A program made the translations under genes and the position numbers. Positions 35,194-44,934 of a stretch of 64,000 bases of DNA are shown piece after piece; the first letter of the stretch is position 1; each line of letters opens with the position of its first letter. The notes under the pieces were generated by a model that did not search any database, was not told where the DNA came from, and worked only from the letters and a program-made list of their open reading frames with translations. The stretch lies in contig NZ_LT907978.1 in the NCBI RefSeq assembly GCF_900209925.1, positions 1,857,219 through 1,921,218 on the forward strand. The letters run 5' to 3'. This stretch comes from Anaerobutyricum hallii. GTDB taxonomy: Bacteria > Bacillota > Clostridia > Lachnospirales > Lachnospiraceae.

Positions 35194-36966
35194 TCACAGC
35201 GATTCCTCCACTGAAAAATTCATATTTTTGATATAACTTTCCATAAACTTTTTATTTTCTGCCAAAGATACATGTATACAATTATTTGCAATATTTTTAG
35301 CCCGGACACGATAAGATTGATCCAACAAAAAGGACTGTACCCCCTGACCTGCTCCATTTCCTATTGAAATGATCTTCTCCCTGGATACCGGTGGCAAAAG
35401 TCCAATCGATAACGCATTATCTATATCAATATAATTGCCAAATGCTCCTGCTAATACAAGATAATCTATACTTTCCAGTGTGAGACCTGCCTCTTCTAAT
35501 AAAGCCAGACAACCGGAACAAATCGAGCTTTTTGCCATCTGAATCTGACGGATATCTTTTTGAGAAATATAAACTGGATGCTCTCCTTCTGTAAAATAAA
35601 ATGCCATATTATATTCTTCTGCTTCATGCAAATATCTTATCCATGGACTATATGGATTCATTCTTCTGCATTCATCCGGGTCAAGCAAGGTTCCCGTTTC
35701 ATCAATTAAACCAGCTTTTCTAAGTTCTGCTACGGCATCAATAATTGCTGAACCACATAATCCCTGTGGCGTTCCTTCTCCGATCACTTTGTAAGTAAGC
35801 TGATTATTTTTGAAGGAAACTTTCTCGATTGCCCCATTTGTTCCACGCATGCCACAGGCAATATTTCCACCTTCTAACGCCGGACCACAAGCCGTAGATG
35901 CTGCCAGAAACTTTGGAAATGTCCCTACCGCAAGTTCCCCATTCGTGCCAAGATCAACCATTAAATATATTTTATCCTTCTTCGTTAACGTAAGAAGTAC
36001 GGATGTTGTATCTGCACCAACAAATCCACCCAATAACGGTAAAAACTCTACTACTGCATTTGGATTACAGCATAATCCCGTCTCTCTTCCTGTTACAACT
36101 ACTTCTTCTTTTATAATATTGGCAAAAGGATTCACTCCAAGGAAATATGGATTCATCCCATAAAACAAGTGCTGCATCGTACTGTTTCCACAAAGAACGA
36201 CATGATAAATATTCTCTTTCAAATCTTGATACTCACTTCTTGCCTCTTCAAGCAGTTCATTCAATGTATCTATGACACAATCCCTTAATCTTTGCAGCAT
36301 TTCGGGATTATCTCTTACACAGGAATTCCGCGTAATCACATCCGCTCCATAAGCTGTCTGTTTATTTAAAGCAGACTTTGTCGCAATTAATTCTCCTGTA
36401 TTCAGATTATAAATATATACTGCAGCCGTTGTCGTTCCGATATCTGCCGCCACACCATAACAATACGGAGTAGTATCTCCTTCTTCCACTGCAGTAATCT
36501 CATCATTAAAATACACAAAGGTACAGCCAGTAAAATCAAGCGAAACATTCATCATCGAAAACTTTTGCATAACAGAAAGAGGTACTTTTTCAGTCTGCGA
36601 GAAAAACGTATTCTTTTCTCGCATCTTTTCGATAATTTCATCTTTGGTCACATATTTTTTAGAAACAGAAGGATGAAATTCTATATTTAAAGGAGCTGCC
36701 TTTGTTAATACGACTGTCTCCTGCCTATAATCTGACTCCTTTAAGCAAATCTCCATATCCTCTGTAATCTCTGTCTGGCAGGCAAGAACTTCTTTAAAGT
36801 TCTCATCCGCTTTCCCTTTGATACGCACCCTGCATTTTCCACATGTGCCGTTCCCCCCACAGACAAGATTTAGTGGAAAACCTGCTAATTCACAAGCAGC
36901 AAATAATTTCCCTCCATCCACAGCAATCTTTTTGTTCTGATTTATAAAATAAATTTGATAACTCAT
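35194..36966 (-). CDS. ASKHA ATPase with 2Fe-2S domain, corrinoid activator (RACo-like)
   Basis: The 590-residue protein has an N-terminal plant-type 2Fe-2S ferredoxin domain (Cys36, Cys42, Cys45 in CGGNGTCGKC, Cys63) and a C-terminal DUF4445 ASKHA ATPase (GVAADIGTTTAAVYIYNL, MVDLGTNGELAVG, GNGAGQG, VLAGAFGNYID). RACo-like proteins use ATP to put an electron on the Co(II) of corrinoid methyltransferases and reactivate them. No corrinoid protein or methyltransferase lies beside it here, so its partner must be encoded elsewhere. GATPase-type length and motifs are complete. Confidence 0.88.
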   Translation of the reverse strand: MSYQIYFINQNKKIAVDGGKLFAACELAGFPLNLVCGGNGTCGKCRVRIKGKADENFKEVLACQTEITEDMEICLKESDYRQETVVLTKAAPLNIEFHPSVSKKYVTKDEIIEKMREKNTFFSQTEKVPLSVMQKFSMMNVSLDFTGCTFVYFNDEITAVEEGDTTPYCYGVAADIGTTTAAVYIYNLNTGELIATKSALNKQTAYGADVITRNSCVRDNPEMLQRLRDCVIDTLNELLEEARSEYQDLKENIYHVVLCGNSTMQHLFYGMNPYFLGVNPFANIIKEEVVVTGRETGLCCNPNAVVEFLPLLGGFVGADTTSVLLTLTKKDKIYLMVDLGTNGELAVGTFPKFLAASTACGPALEGGNIACGMRGTNGAIEKVSFKNNQLTYKVIGEGTPQGLCGSAIIDAVAELRKAGLIDETGTLLDPDECRRMNPYSPWIRYLHEAEEYNMAFYFTEGEHPVYISQKDIRQIQMAKSSICSGCLALLEEAGLTLESIDYLVLAGAFGNYIDIDNALSIGLLPPVSREKIISIGNGAGQGVQSFLLDQSYRVRAKNIANNCIHVSLAENKKFMESYIKNMNFSVEESL

Positions 36967-37007
36967 TTATACAATGCCTTTCGTTATATTTTTATATAAG
37001 AAACTCT

Positions 37008-38300
37008 TTACTCATAATCCTGTCCATCGAAGCTTTCATCTCCTGACTGGCGGTTAATGAACTTTGGATGATACTTGGAATAGACGATAATCTGCTCTTT
37101 ATAAAGTCCATGATATCCGGAAAGCATATAGCTTATGGATATTGCAATTAAAATATAAGGAACTCCTTCAAAACCAAATAGCTCAAATCCTATGAGCATA
37201 GAAGCGATTGGACAGTTTGTTACGCCACAGAACAGGGCAAGCATTCCTGTTGCCGCACAAAGAGACGGAGAAATCCCAAAAACATGTCCAAACAGGCATC
37301 CAAATGTCGCTCCTGTAAAAAAGGCTGGTACAATCTCGCCGCCTTTATATCCTGCTGCAAGGGTCAGGGCAGTTAATAACATTTTTAAAAGAAAAGCATA
37401 GGCAGGAACACTTCCTTCAATCGCTTTGGCAATCATTTCTGTTCCTGCTCCATTATAATCATATGTACCTATCAGTAATGTCATTCCAATGACAAGGAAT
37501 CCTCCTGCCATAGCTCTTATATATGCATTTTTAAAAAACTTACTGTAAAATAAACCTGCTCCTTTTAAAAACAGGCAAAATACAACACTTAATCCTGCAC
37601 AAAAAATGCCCAGTAATACAATTTTAGCGCTGTTTAAAAAAGTAAGTTCTGGTATGCCATGAATCATGAATGCTTCCGGGTTGATTCCCATATTTACTGC
37701 AAAACGATTGGCCACGATTGAGGAAAAAACACATGGAACTAATGCTGCATAATGCATAATCCCAACACTGATCATTTCCATAGGAAAAATCGCTGCCGCA
37801 AGAGGTGTTCCAAATACAGCAGAAAAGGCTGCACTCATTCCACTCATCACCAGAAGCTTTCTGTCTCCCTCTTCAAATTTAAAAAGTCTGCCAATCGTGT
37901 TACCGATACTTGCTCCCATCTGAAGTGCTGCCCCTTCACGCCCGGCAGACCCACCAAATAAATGTGTGATAATCGTAGCTGCAAAAATAAGGGGAGCCAT
38001 GTATGCTGGTACATCCTGGTCTTTCCCATGTACCGCTGTCATAATAATATTCGTTCCCTTATCCTGTCTCACTCCACAAAGGTGATACAACAATATGATT
38101 ACAATTCCGCCAGCGGGTAAAAAATATAATAAAAATGGATACTCTCCCCGAAGCATGGTTACTTTTTTCAGACAAAAAGAAAATGCACTGCTAAATGCCC
38201 CAACACCAACTCCCGTCAGACCTGCCATAAACAACCATAATGCACAGGTCTTTAAATTATAATAAATCTTTCTTAAATACCTCTCACCTATTTCTCGCAT
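37008..38300 (-). CDS. ClC-family ion transporter
   Basis: The 430-residue protein has the ClC fold, with ten or more TM segments and the signature GSAGREGAALQMG holding the gating glutamate. The usual selectivity motif GSGIP is absent; the corresponding stretch reads HGKDQDVPAYMAP, like the fluoride-exporting ClC branch, but a fluoride role is only an inference and no fluoride riboswitch is seen upstream. The start follows GAGGAAGG. Its promoter (38330..38359) is back to back with the leuA promoter. Confidence 0.85.
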   Translation of the reverse strand: MREIGERYLRKIYYNLKTCALWLFMAGLTGVGVGAFSSAFSFCLKKVTMLRGEYPFLLYFLPAGGIVIILLYHLCGVRQDKGTNIIMTAVHGKDQDVPAYMAPLIFAATIITHLFGGSAGREGAALQMGASIGNTIGRLFKFEEGDRKLLVMSGMSAAFSAVFGTPLAAAIFPMEMISVGIMHYAALVPCVFSSIVANRFAVNMGINPEAFMIHGIPELTFLNSAKIVLLGIFCAGLSVVFCLFLKGAGLFYSKFFKNAYIRAMAGGFLVIGMTLLIGTYDYNGAGTEMIAKAIEGSVPAYAFLLKMLLTALTLAAGYKGGEIVPAFFTGATFGCLFGHVFGISPSLCAATGMLALFCGVTNCPIASMLIGFELFGFEGVPYILIAISISYMLSGYHGLYKEQIIVYSKYHPKFINRQSGDESFDGQDYE

Positions 38301-38329
38301 ATTTTATTCCTTCCTCTTTCTTTTAAGAA

Positions 38330-38359
38330 AGTGTACTCTATTTGAATTTATATTGTCAA
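38330..38359 (-). promoter_or_regulatory. Promoter of the ClC gene
   Basis: On the minus strand TTGACA (38354..38359) and TACACT (38330..38335) have an 18-bp spacer. The leaderless-like UTR shows no riboswitch. Confidence 0.6.
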
Positions 38360-38377
38360 GTTCTGGCGAAAAAAGAA

Positions 38378-38406
38378 TTGACATCCTTTTTATTTCGTGA
38401 TAAATT
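38378..38406 (+). promoter_or_regulatory. leuA promoter
   Basis: TTGACA (38378..38383) and TAAATT (38401..38406) are 17 bp apart, so transcription would start just before the T-box stem I. Confidence 0.7.
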
Positions 38407-38412
38407 AAATCC

Positions 38413-38724
38413 TGTAAATGCGATGAAGAGGAATAGTAGAATGATGAAAGCATCCAGAGAGCTGCTGGTTGGTGCGAAGCAGTAGTAGACATGATTTGAA
38501 CTCGCCTCCGAGCAGCCTGTTGAACCGCATGATTGCAGTAGGCAGCGCCGGAAATCTGACCGTTATAACAGGAGGATATAAGACTTTTGAGTCCGTATCT
38601 ATAATGAGTGCATACCTTACTTTTTAAGTATCGTGTGAATAAGAGTGGTACCGCGGAATTATTTTCTCCGTCTCTTTTCGGCATCTGCCTTTTGGTATTT
38701 GCCATTAAAGAGACGGAGTTTTTT
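38413..38724 (+). ncRNA. T-box leader (Leu) before leuA
   Basis: Stem I shows the AGAGAGC...GGTGCGAAGC distal motif. The probable specifier codon is CTC (38501..38503, after GAA), read by tRNA-Leu. The T-box sequence AGAGTGGTACCGCGG is at 38642..38656, and a terminator of CTCCGTCTCTTT/AAAGAGACGGAG (38666..38718) with a T-run follows. Uncharged tRNA-Leu would bind both sites, favour the antiterminator and switch on leuA. Confidence 0.93.
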
Positions 38725-38784
38725 ATTTTACAGGATATATTTTCCTGTAATATGTCGTTTTTAACTTAAGGAGGATTTTCTATT

Positions 38785-40467
38785 ATGAAGTATGCAGATA
38801 AGTATAAACCAATGTATTTCCCAGCTCCAGCCGGATATAATAAATGGATGGAGAAAGACCATATCGAACAGCCACCTGTCTGGTGTTCTGTTGACTTACG
38901 TGATGGCAACCAGGCTCTGATCATCCCTATGAGTTTAGAAGAAAAAATCGAATTCTTTAAATTGTTAGTTGATATTGGTTTTAAAGAAATCGAGGTTGGT
39001 TTCCCAGCTGCTTCTGAGACAGAATATGAATTCTGCCGTACATTGATCGAACGGAATCTGATTCCGGATGATGTAACGATTCAGGTTCTGACTCAGGCAA
39101 GAGAACATATCATTAAAAAGACATTTGAAGCTATTGAGGGTGCTAAAAACGTAATCGTTCATCTGTACAACTCCACTTCTGTTGCACAGCGTGAGCAGGT
39201 ATTTAAAAAAGATAAAGAACATATTATTCAGATTGCTGTAGAAGGTGCTGAATTATTACAGAAACTGATGGAAGAAAATGGAGGGAAATATCGTTTCGAA
39301 TACTCTCCTGAAAGTTTTACAGGAACAGAGATGGATTTTGCATTAGAAATCTGTAATGCTGTATTAGATGTATGGAAACCAAAGAAAGAGTTACCTGCTA
39401 TCATCAATCTTCCTGCTACTGTTTCCCACTCTCTGCCTCATGTTTACGCAAGCCAGATTGAATTTATGAGCGAGAACTTAAAATACAGAGATAATGTTGT
39501 ATTATCTGTTCATCCTCATAACGATCGTGGAACAGGTGTTGCCGATACAGAATTAGCTGTTCTTGCAGGAGCTGATCGTGTGGAAGGAACATTATTTGGT
39601 AATGGAGAACGTACAGGTAATGTAGATATCATTACATTAGCTTTAAATATGTATGCGCATGGTGTAGAGCCAAACTTAGACTTTACAGACTTGCCACATA
39701 TCGTAAAAGTATATGAAAAAGTAACAAGAATGCATGTATATGAAAGACAGCCATATGCAGGAAAGCTTGTATTTGCTGCCTTCTCCGGTTCTCATCAGGA
39801 TGCTATCGCAAAAGGTATGCTGTGGCGTGAAACACATGACTGCGATAAATGGACTGTACCATATCTGCCAATTGATCCAAAAGATCTTGGAAGAGAATAC
39901 GAAGCAGATGTTATCCGTATCAATAGCCAGTCTGGAAAAGGCGGTATCGGATTCCTTCTGGAAAAAACATATGGTATTCGTATTCCAACTAAAATGCGTG
40001 AAGAAGTTGGCTATTCTGTAAAAGATGTTTCCGACCACACACATAAAGAATTACAGCCAAAAGAAGTATTAAAAGTATTCAACGAAAAATATGTTAATAT
40101 TTGTGATCCAATCGAATTACTCGAAGTACACTTCAAACAGGAGCATGGTGGAATTTCAACAGAAATTATCCTGAACAAATATGGTGTACATAAAGTATAC
40201 CATGGAAAAGGAAATGGTCGTCTTGATGCTGTAAGTAATGCATTAAAACGTCACTCTAACTTAGACTACACAATCTCCACTTACGAGGAACACGCCCTGA
40301 AAATGGGATCAAACTCCCAGGCATGTGCGTATGTTGCTATCTACGGAAACGATGGAAATACATACTGGGGCGTAGGAATTGATGACGATATTATCAATGC
40401 ATCCGTAAAGGCGTTAATCAGCGCTGTAAACCGCTATGAAAAATGTGAAGATGGAAAAGAAAACTAA
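38785..40467 (+). CDS. leuA: 2-isopropylmalate synthase
   Basis: The 560-residue enzyme joins acetyl-CoA to 2-oxoisovalerate in the first committed step of leucine synthesis. It has the DRE-TIM barrel with SVDLRDGNQAL (metal Asp) and HPHNDRGTG (metal His pair), and a C-terminal LeuA regulatory domain (about residues 440-560) for leucine feedback. It is the long form of LeuA. GGAGG precedes the ATG. The T-box upstream ties expression to tRNA-Leu charging. It stands alone, without leuBCD. Confidence 0.95.
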   Translation: MKYADKYKPMYFPAPAGYNKWMEKDHIEQPPVWCSVDLRDGNQALIIPMSLEEKIEFFKLLVDIGFKEIEVGFPAASETEYEFCRTLIERNLIPDDVTIQVLTQAREHIIKKTFEAIEGAKNVIVHLYNSTSVAQREQVFKKDKEHIIQIAVEGAELLQKLMEENGGKYRFEYSPESFTGTEMDFALEICNAVLDVWKPKKELPAIINLPATVSHSLPHVYASQIEFMSENLKYRDNVVLSVHPHNDRGTGVADTELAVLAGADRVEGTLFGNGERTGNVDIITLALNMYAHGVEPNLDFTDLPHIVKVYEKVTRMHVYERQPYAGKLVFAAFSGSHQDAIAKGMLWRETHDCDKWTVPYLPIDPKDLGREYEADVIRINSQSGKGGIGFLLEKTYGIRIPTKMREEVGYSVKDVSDHTHKELQPKEVLKVFNEKYVNICDPIELLEVHFKQEHGGISTEIILNKYGVHKVYHGKGNGRLDAVSNALKRHSNLDYTISTYEEHALKMGSNSQACAYVAIYGNDGNTYWGVGIDDDIINASVKALISAVNRYEKCEDGKEN

Positions 40468-40480
40468 ATCCTGACTTGCC

Positions 40481-40518
40481 AAAAGAGACGAAGCAATCAC
40501 TTTTGCTTCGTCTCTTTT
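40481..40518 (+). terminator. leuA terminator
   Basis: A perfect stem AAAAGAGACGAAGC/GCTTCGTCTCTTTT with a 10-nt loop, 13 bp after the stop, is followed by T-rich DNA. It also serves the convergent gene at 40532. Confidence 0.85.
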
Positions 40519-40531
40519 ACTCATATAATGT

Positions 40532-41233
40532 TTATCTTCTTATTACGCTGATACATGTTCCCATACAATCCATTTCATCCATACGATGTAAAATAATATC
40601 TTTTCCCCTTCCATTCAGACATTCTAAGCAATAATCGTTTCCTTTCATCTTAAAGTATCGAAAATACGCTTTCAATCCATCTGTAAAGACAGCTCTCTCC
40701 CCTAGTTCTGGAAAGCGATTTTCAAGTAATATCCTATCCCCCTTACAATATGCCGGTGCAAAATTATTACTTGTGATTTCTATTGCCAGATATACTTTTT
40801 TAATCATCGTATATTCATTCTCCACATTACAGCTATTATAATAAATACCATCTGACACCTTACCAACAGGAACAAGACATGGTATTCTATGTTTCATTTT
40901 ATGTATATTCATTCGTTCATTCTGTGCTGCTTTACTTTCAAAACGCGCCACAATACGAATAACTGCCCGGCCATGATTTCCACATTCTCTATAATTTTTA
41001 ATTAGTTCCTCCTCTTCCTGTTCACATTCTAAATATTTATTTTCACCTAATAAATATTCAACTGTAACACCCAGTGCCTGTGCAAGCTGAAAGGCAGTAG
41101 ACACCTTTGGGTCCTTTACTTTTTGATAATAGATGTTACGTAATTTTTCAAAAGGAACACCGGAGGTATCTGCTAATTTCTGCAAAGATATATCTTGTTC
41201 TATCATTAAGTCACGAATCTTCTTACTAAACAT
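40532..41233 (-). CDS. XRE-type regulator with S24-like C-terminal domain
   Basis: The 233-residue protein has an HTH_3 domain at residues 1-64 (ISLQKLADTSGVPFEKLRNI) and a C-terminal S24/LexA-like fold from about residue 115 (APAYCKGDRILLENRFPELGE). The place of the usual nucleophile Ser (GESM-type) reads TSNNFAPAY, and no clear catalytic Lys is seen, so self-cleavage may be lost and the domain may act in dimerisation or sensing. It is divergent from the Spo0A-like gene (134 bp between starts). This layout is common in mobile or stress-related loci. Confidence 0.8.
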   Translation of the reverse strand: MFSKKIRDLMIEQDISLQKLADTSGVPFEKLRNIYYQKVKDPKVSTAFQLAQALGVTVEYLLGENKYLECEQEEEELIKNYRECGNHGRAVIRIVARFESKAAQNERMNIHKMKHRIPCLVPVGKVSDGIYYNSCNVENEYTMIKKVYLAIEITSNNFAPAYCKGDRILLENRFPELGERAVFTDGLKAYFRYFKMKGNDYCLECLNGRGKDIILHRMDEMDCMGTCISVIRR

Positions 41234-41366
41234 ACTATCTCCTACGGGTCATTACTGACATGAATTTTTTTAAACAGTTATGAATATTATGTTATTCCTA
41301 ATATTTTATTATGTCAATATCCATATTAAAATGTAACATAAATAATTCAGAGAGGAGATTTATTAT

Positions 41367-41852
41367 ATGTCTGACGTTTCTATTACTTATGCAGGAATTT
41401 TTCATGTTAAAGATGACCTTTGGCGATTTATTAACACAATGGAAGATCATCAAAAGGTACTTGTTTTTACAATTAATGGTGAAAACAACATTAAAAGTAT
41501 TTTTCGTATTGAAACTTCCGGAATTCAAAAACTTCTAATGCAGATTGGAATTCCTGCCAACCTGCTAGGCTTTTCTTACATAGTGACCGCATTAGAATTG
41601 ATTGCTCTTAACCCCGAATATTTAAACAATATTACAAAAGGATTATATGCTGATGTTTCCGAAAAGTGTTCAAGTACACCCGTTCGTGTAGAACGTAATA
41701 TCCGGCATGCAATTGAAATTGGATTTTTAAAAGGGAATTTAGAGATGATTAAAAAGATCTTTACCTCTTCTAACTACTCAGATAAAGGAGCACCGACTAA
41801 TTCTAACTTTTTAGCCGCGATCTATTATTATATGGTGAATAATGAATTATAG
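41367..41852 (+). CDS. Stand-alone Spo0A C-terminal DNA-binding domain protein
   Basis: The 161-residue protein matches the Spo0A effector domain from about residue 55 on: GIPANLLGFSYIVTALELI, ITKGLYADVSEKC, STPVRVERNIRHAIEIGF, KGAPTNSNFLAAI. There is no receiver domain. The first 50 residues (FHVKDDLWRFINTMEDHQK) are unlike a REC. It could bind 0A-box DNA without phosphorylation, or compete with Spo0A. GAGAGGAG precedes the ATG. It is divergent from the S24-like regulator gene, which may control it. Function beyond DNA binding is inference. Confidence 0.8.
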   Translation: MSDVSITYAGIFHVKDDLWRFINTMEDHQKVLVFTINGENNIKSIFRIETSGIQKLLMQIGIPANLLGFSYIVTALELIALNPEYLNNITKGLYADVSEKCSSTPVRVERNIRHAIEIGFLKGNLEMIKKIFTSSNYSDKGAPTNSNFLAAIYYYMVNNEL

Positions 41853-41868
41853 ATGTAGTCAAAAAAAC

Positions 41869-41970
41869 AAAACCCGGAAGTATATTATGTGAAACTTTTT
41901 ATCACTTACAACATTTACAATTAATCTCTGTTGTTTCCAGTGATATTCCCATAATATACTTCCGGGTTTT
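41869..41970. repeat. Long palindrome between convergent genes
   Basis: Perfect 21-bp arms start AAAACCCGGAAGTATAT (41869..41889) and pair with 41950..41970. Inside are nested stems ATCACT/AGTGAT and ACAACA/TGTTGT. T-rich flanks fit a bidirectional terminator for the Spo0A-like gene and clpB. It has the same plan as 11837..11948 and 60598..60714, with unrelated sequence. Confidence 0.75.
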
Positions 41971-41983
41971 TATTTATTATTTT

Positions 41984-42040
41984 ATCTCAGTCGAGAAGAC
42001 TCCCACCTCTTTCAGGTGGTGAGTGACAGCTCGGCTTGAA
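41984..42040. mobile_element. Short copy of the IS200/IS605-derived-looking repeat
   Basis: The first 46 bp match 11506..11551, including ATCTCAGTCG and the CCACCTctttcAGGTGG hairpin. The text then jumps to TCGGCTTGAAT, the same end seen at about 11680. It looks like an internal-deletion form of that element, lying in the 3' flank of clpB. Confidence 0.5.
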
Positions 42041-42043
42041 TTA

Positions 42044-44641
42044 CTACTGAACGGAATTATGTTTGACAGAAGCAGTAAGCGTTCCTCCCTGTTCGTCAAT
42101 GATAATCGTATCTTGTGGATACACTTCTCCTGAAAGAATCATCCTTGCCGCAAGCGTATCAACATGTTTTGTAAGGTATCTCTTTAATGGACGGGCACCA
42201 TATGCCGGTTCATATCCATGATCAATTACATAATTCTTTGCAGCATCTGTCAAGCGGATTACCAGTTCTTTATCCTCAAGACGTTTATTAACATCAGCAA
42301 GAAGTAATTCAATAATTCCGCCAATATTACTCTTCGTAAGAGGTTTAAACATAATAATCTCATCCAGACGGTTCAGGAATTCCGGACGGAAATGTGCACG
42401 AAGGTCATTCATAACCATGTTTTCTGCATCGGTCTTAATATTGCCTTCCTCATCAATTCCCTCGAGCAGATACTGGGAACCGATATTGGAGGTCATAATT
42501 AATATCGTGTTCTTAAAGTCTACCGTTCTGCCCTGGGAATCGGTGATGTGTCCGTCATCAAGTACCTGTAACAGCACATTAAATACATCAGGATGTGCCT
42601 TTTCTATCTCATCAAAAAGAACAACCGAGTATGGTTTTCTTCTGACGGCTTCGGTAAGCTGACCGCCCTCTTCATATCCTACGTATCCTGGAGGCGCTCC
42701 AATCAGACGAGATACGGAATATTTCTCCATATACTCACTCATATCAATACGAACCATGTTCTGTTCATTGTCAAACAGGCTTGCAGCAAGTGCCTTTGCA
42801 AGTTCCGTCTTACCTACACCAGTAGGTCCAAGGAACATAAAGGAACCGATTGGCTTATTTGGATCTTTAATTCCTGCTTTAGAACGAATGATCGCTTCGG
42901 TAACCTTTTCCACACCCTCATCCTGACCGACTACTCTCTTATGAAGTTCTTTATCAAGATTTAATGTTTTATTTCTTTCACTTTCCGTAAGTTTTGCTAC
43001 TGGAATACCTGTCCAGCGGCTGATGATCGTTGCTATTTCATCATCCGTAACAGATTCATGTACCATAGAAGACTCTCTCTTCTTTGCACTTTCTTCTGCT
43101 TCTTCTAATTGTTTTTGAAGTTCCGGAAGTTTACCATATTGAAGTTCTGCTGCTTTATTTAAATCATAGTTACGCTGTGCGATCTGAATCTCATTATTTA
43201 AACTCTCAATTTCTTCTTTTAACTTTGAAACACGCTCCACTGCGGATTTCTCCTGATCCCAGGATGCCTTTCTTGACTTAAAGTCCTCACGCAGCTCTGC
43301 TAATTCTTTCTGAAGATTCTCCAGACGTTCTACACTAAGCCGATCCGTTTCTTTCTTCAAAGCTGCTTCCTCAATCTCTAACTGCATAATCTTTCTCTGT
43401 ACTTCATCAAGATCTGCTGGAAGCGAATCCAGTTCGGTCTTAATCATCGCACAAGCTTCATCCACAAGGTCAATTGCCTTATCTGGAAGGAAACGATCTG
43501 TAATATAACGGTTGGATAACACAGCAGCACTAACTAACGCACTGTCTGCAATCTTTACACCATGATATACTTCATAACGGTCTTTTAAACCTCTTAAGAT
43601 AGAAATCGTATCTTCCACAGTTGGTTCATCAACCATAACCGGCTGGAAACGACGCTCTAATGCGGCATCTTTTTCAATATACTGACGGTACTCATTCAGT
43701 GTTGTAGCACCGATACAGTGAAGTTCACCTCTGGCAAGCATAGGCTTTAATAAGTTACCTGCATCCATCGCACCGTCTGTCTTACCGGCACCAACAATTG
43801 TATGCAGCTCATCAATAAACAACAGAATCTGTCCATCACTCGCTTTGATTTCTTCAAGAACCGCTTTTAAACGTTCCTCAAATTCACCACGATACTTTGC
43901 TCCGGCAACTAATGAACCCATATCAAGGGCAAATAACTTCTTATCCTTTAAAGAATCTGGCACATCACCTTTCACGATTCGCTGTGCAAGGCCTTCAACA
44001 ACGGCTGTTTTACCAACACCAGGTTCACCAATCAATACCGGATTATTCTTTGTCTTTCTTGAAAGGATACGAACCACGTTACGAATCTCGCTGTCACGAC
44101 CAATCACCGGATCAAGCTTCTGTTGTTTTGCTCGTTCTACAAGATCATAACCATATTTTTCAAGTGTCTCATAAGTGGCTTCTGGGTTATCACTGACAAC
44201 CTTCTGGTTACCTCTTACCGTAGATAATGCCTGAAGAAAGCGCTCTCTTGTAATTCCATATGCCTGAAACAGTTTCTTAATCTCTGTATTCGGATACTTC
44301 ATTAAAGAAAGGAAAAGATGTTCTACAGAAACATACTCATCTCCCATTGCCTTCGCTTCATCCTCCGCACTCACAAGTACCTGATTCAAAGACTTACTAA
44401 TATAAGTCTGTCCACCGGAAACTTTTGGCTTCTTCTCAACTGCCTGCTGTACCTGTGACAGAAATGCTTCTTTATTCACTTCCATCTTCTCAATCAGCTT
44501 TAAAATCAGACTATCCTCAATGGTAAGTAAGCTGTATAAAAAATGCTCCTGATCAATCTCCGGACTGCCATACTGATAAGCTAGTTTCTCACAACTGTTC
44601 ACAGCCTCTAATGACTTTTGCGTAAATTTATTTATATTCAT
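42044..44641 (-). CDS. clpB: ATP-dependent chaperone ClpB
   Basis: The 865-residue AAA+ disaggregase has two Clp_N repeats (residues 5-150), NBD1 ([15 protein letters not shown] region and [12 protein letters not shown]), a coiled-coil M domain (about 405-530) and NBD2 ([43 protein letters not shown]). It rescues aggregated proteins with DnaK. The start is the ATG after TAGGAGG, 26 codons inside the longest frame. The promoter overlaps a CIRCE-like operator (44712..44738), which fits HrcA control. Confidence 0.96.
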   Translation of the reverse strand: MNINKFTQKSLEAVNSCEKLAYQYGSPEIDQEHFLYSLLTIEDSLILKLIEKMEVNKEAFLSQVQQAVEKKPKVSGGQTYISKSLNQVLVSAEDEAKAMGDEYVSVEHLFLSLMKYPNTEIKKLFQAYGITRERFLQALSTVRGNQKVVSDNPEATYETLEKYGYDLVERAKQQKLDPVIGRDSEIRNVVRILSRKTKNNPVLIGEPGVGKTAVVEGLAQRIVKGDVPDSLKDKKLFALDMGSLVAGAKYRGEFEERLKAVLEEIKASDGQILLFIDELHTIVGAGKTDGAMDAGNLLKPMLARGELHCIGATTLNEYRQYIEKDAALERRFQPVMVDEPTVEDTISILRGLKDRYEVYHGVKIADSALVSAAVLSNRYITDRFLPDKAIDLVDEACAMIKTELDSLPADLDEVQRKIMQLEIEEAALKKETDRLSVERLENLQKELAELREDFKSRKASWDQEKSAVERVSKLKEEIESLNNEIQIAQRNYDLNKAAELQYGKLPELQKQLEEAEESAKKRESSMVHESVTDDEIATIISRWTGIPVAKLTESERNKTLNLDKELHKRVVGQDEGVEKVTEAIIRSKAGIKDPNKPIGSFMFLGPTGVGKTELAKALAASLFDNEQNMVRIDMSEYMEKYSVSRLIGAPPGYVGYEEGGQLTEAVRRKPYSVVLFDEIEKAHPDVFNVLLQVLDDGHITDSQGRTVDFKNTILIMTSNIGSQYLLEGIDEEGNIKTDAENMVMNDLRAHFRPEFLNRLDEIIMFKPLTKSNIGGIIELLLADVNKRLEDKELVIRLTDAAKNYVIDHGYEPAYGARPLKRYLTKHVDTLAARMILSGEVYPQDTIIIDEQGGTLTASVKHNSVQ

Positions 44642-44695
44642 ATAAGTTCCTCCTAACCCGAAGATGCTTATTTGTTCTACACTTCGTATAACATA

Positions 44696-44738
44696 TATAT
44701 AGCACCTTCTATTAGCCACGTCAAGGGTCGAGTGCTAA
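44696..44738 (-). promoter_or_regulatory. clpB promoter with CIRCE-like element
   Basis: On the minus strand -35 TTGACG (44719..44724) and -10 TATATA (44696..44701) are 17 bp apart. They overlap TTAGCACTC-N9-CGTGGCTAA (44712..44738). The left half is identical to the CIRCE consensus, and the right half keeps only the last five bases. The position over the -35 fits repression by HrcA. Confidence 0.65.
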
Positions 44739-44768
44739 TTATTTGTGAAAATTTTGTGAACACTACAA

Positions 44769-44889
44769 GCCATGCATATTTCCATGAAAAAAACTCCTTC
44801 AAGCTTGCATGAAAAGGAGGTTTCTTTCATGGAAATATATAGGGCGACAGCCCTACAGCGAGGGAATTCTTTCCCGAGCTGTGCATGGC
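44769..44889. other. Multi-branched structured element upstream of clpB
   Basis: The closing stem GCCATGCA (44769..44776) pairs with TGCATGGC (44882..44889). Inside are three hairpins: a long one with ATTTCCATGAAA/TTTCATGGAAAT plus AAACTCCTT/AAGGAGGTTT, a short AGGGC-gaca-GCCCT, and CAGC-ga-GGGAA-TTCT-TTCCC-ga-GCTG. Such a closed three-branch layout could be a structured RNA or a foldable mobile DNA element. No second copy is in the window. Confidence 0.5.
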
Positions 44890-44934
44890 GTAATATTCTC
44901 TTTCGCACTCAGTTTTCTTGATTTTACCACATTT

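Noticed and set aside
38301-38377. Fluoride riboswitch before the ClC gene
   Set aside because: The short leader lacks the crcB motif pattern.
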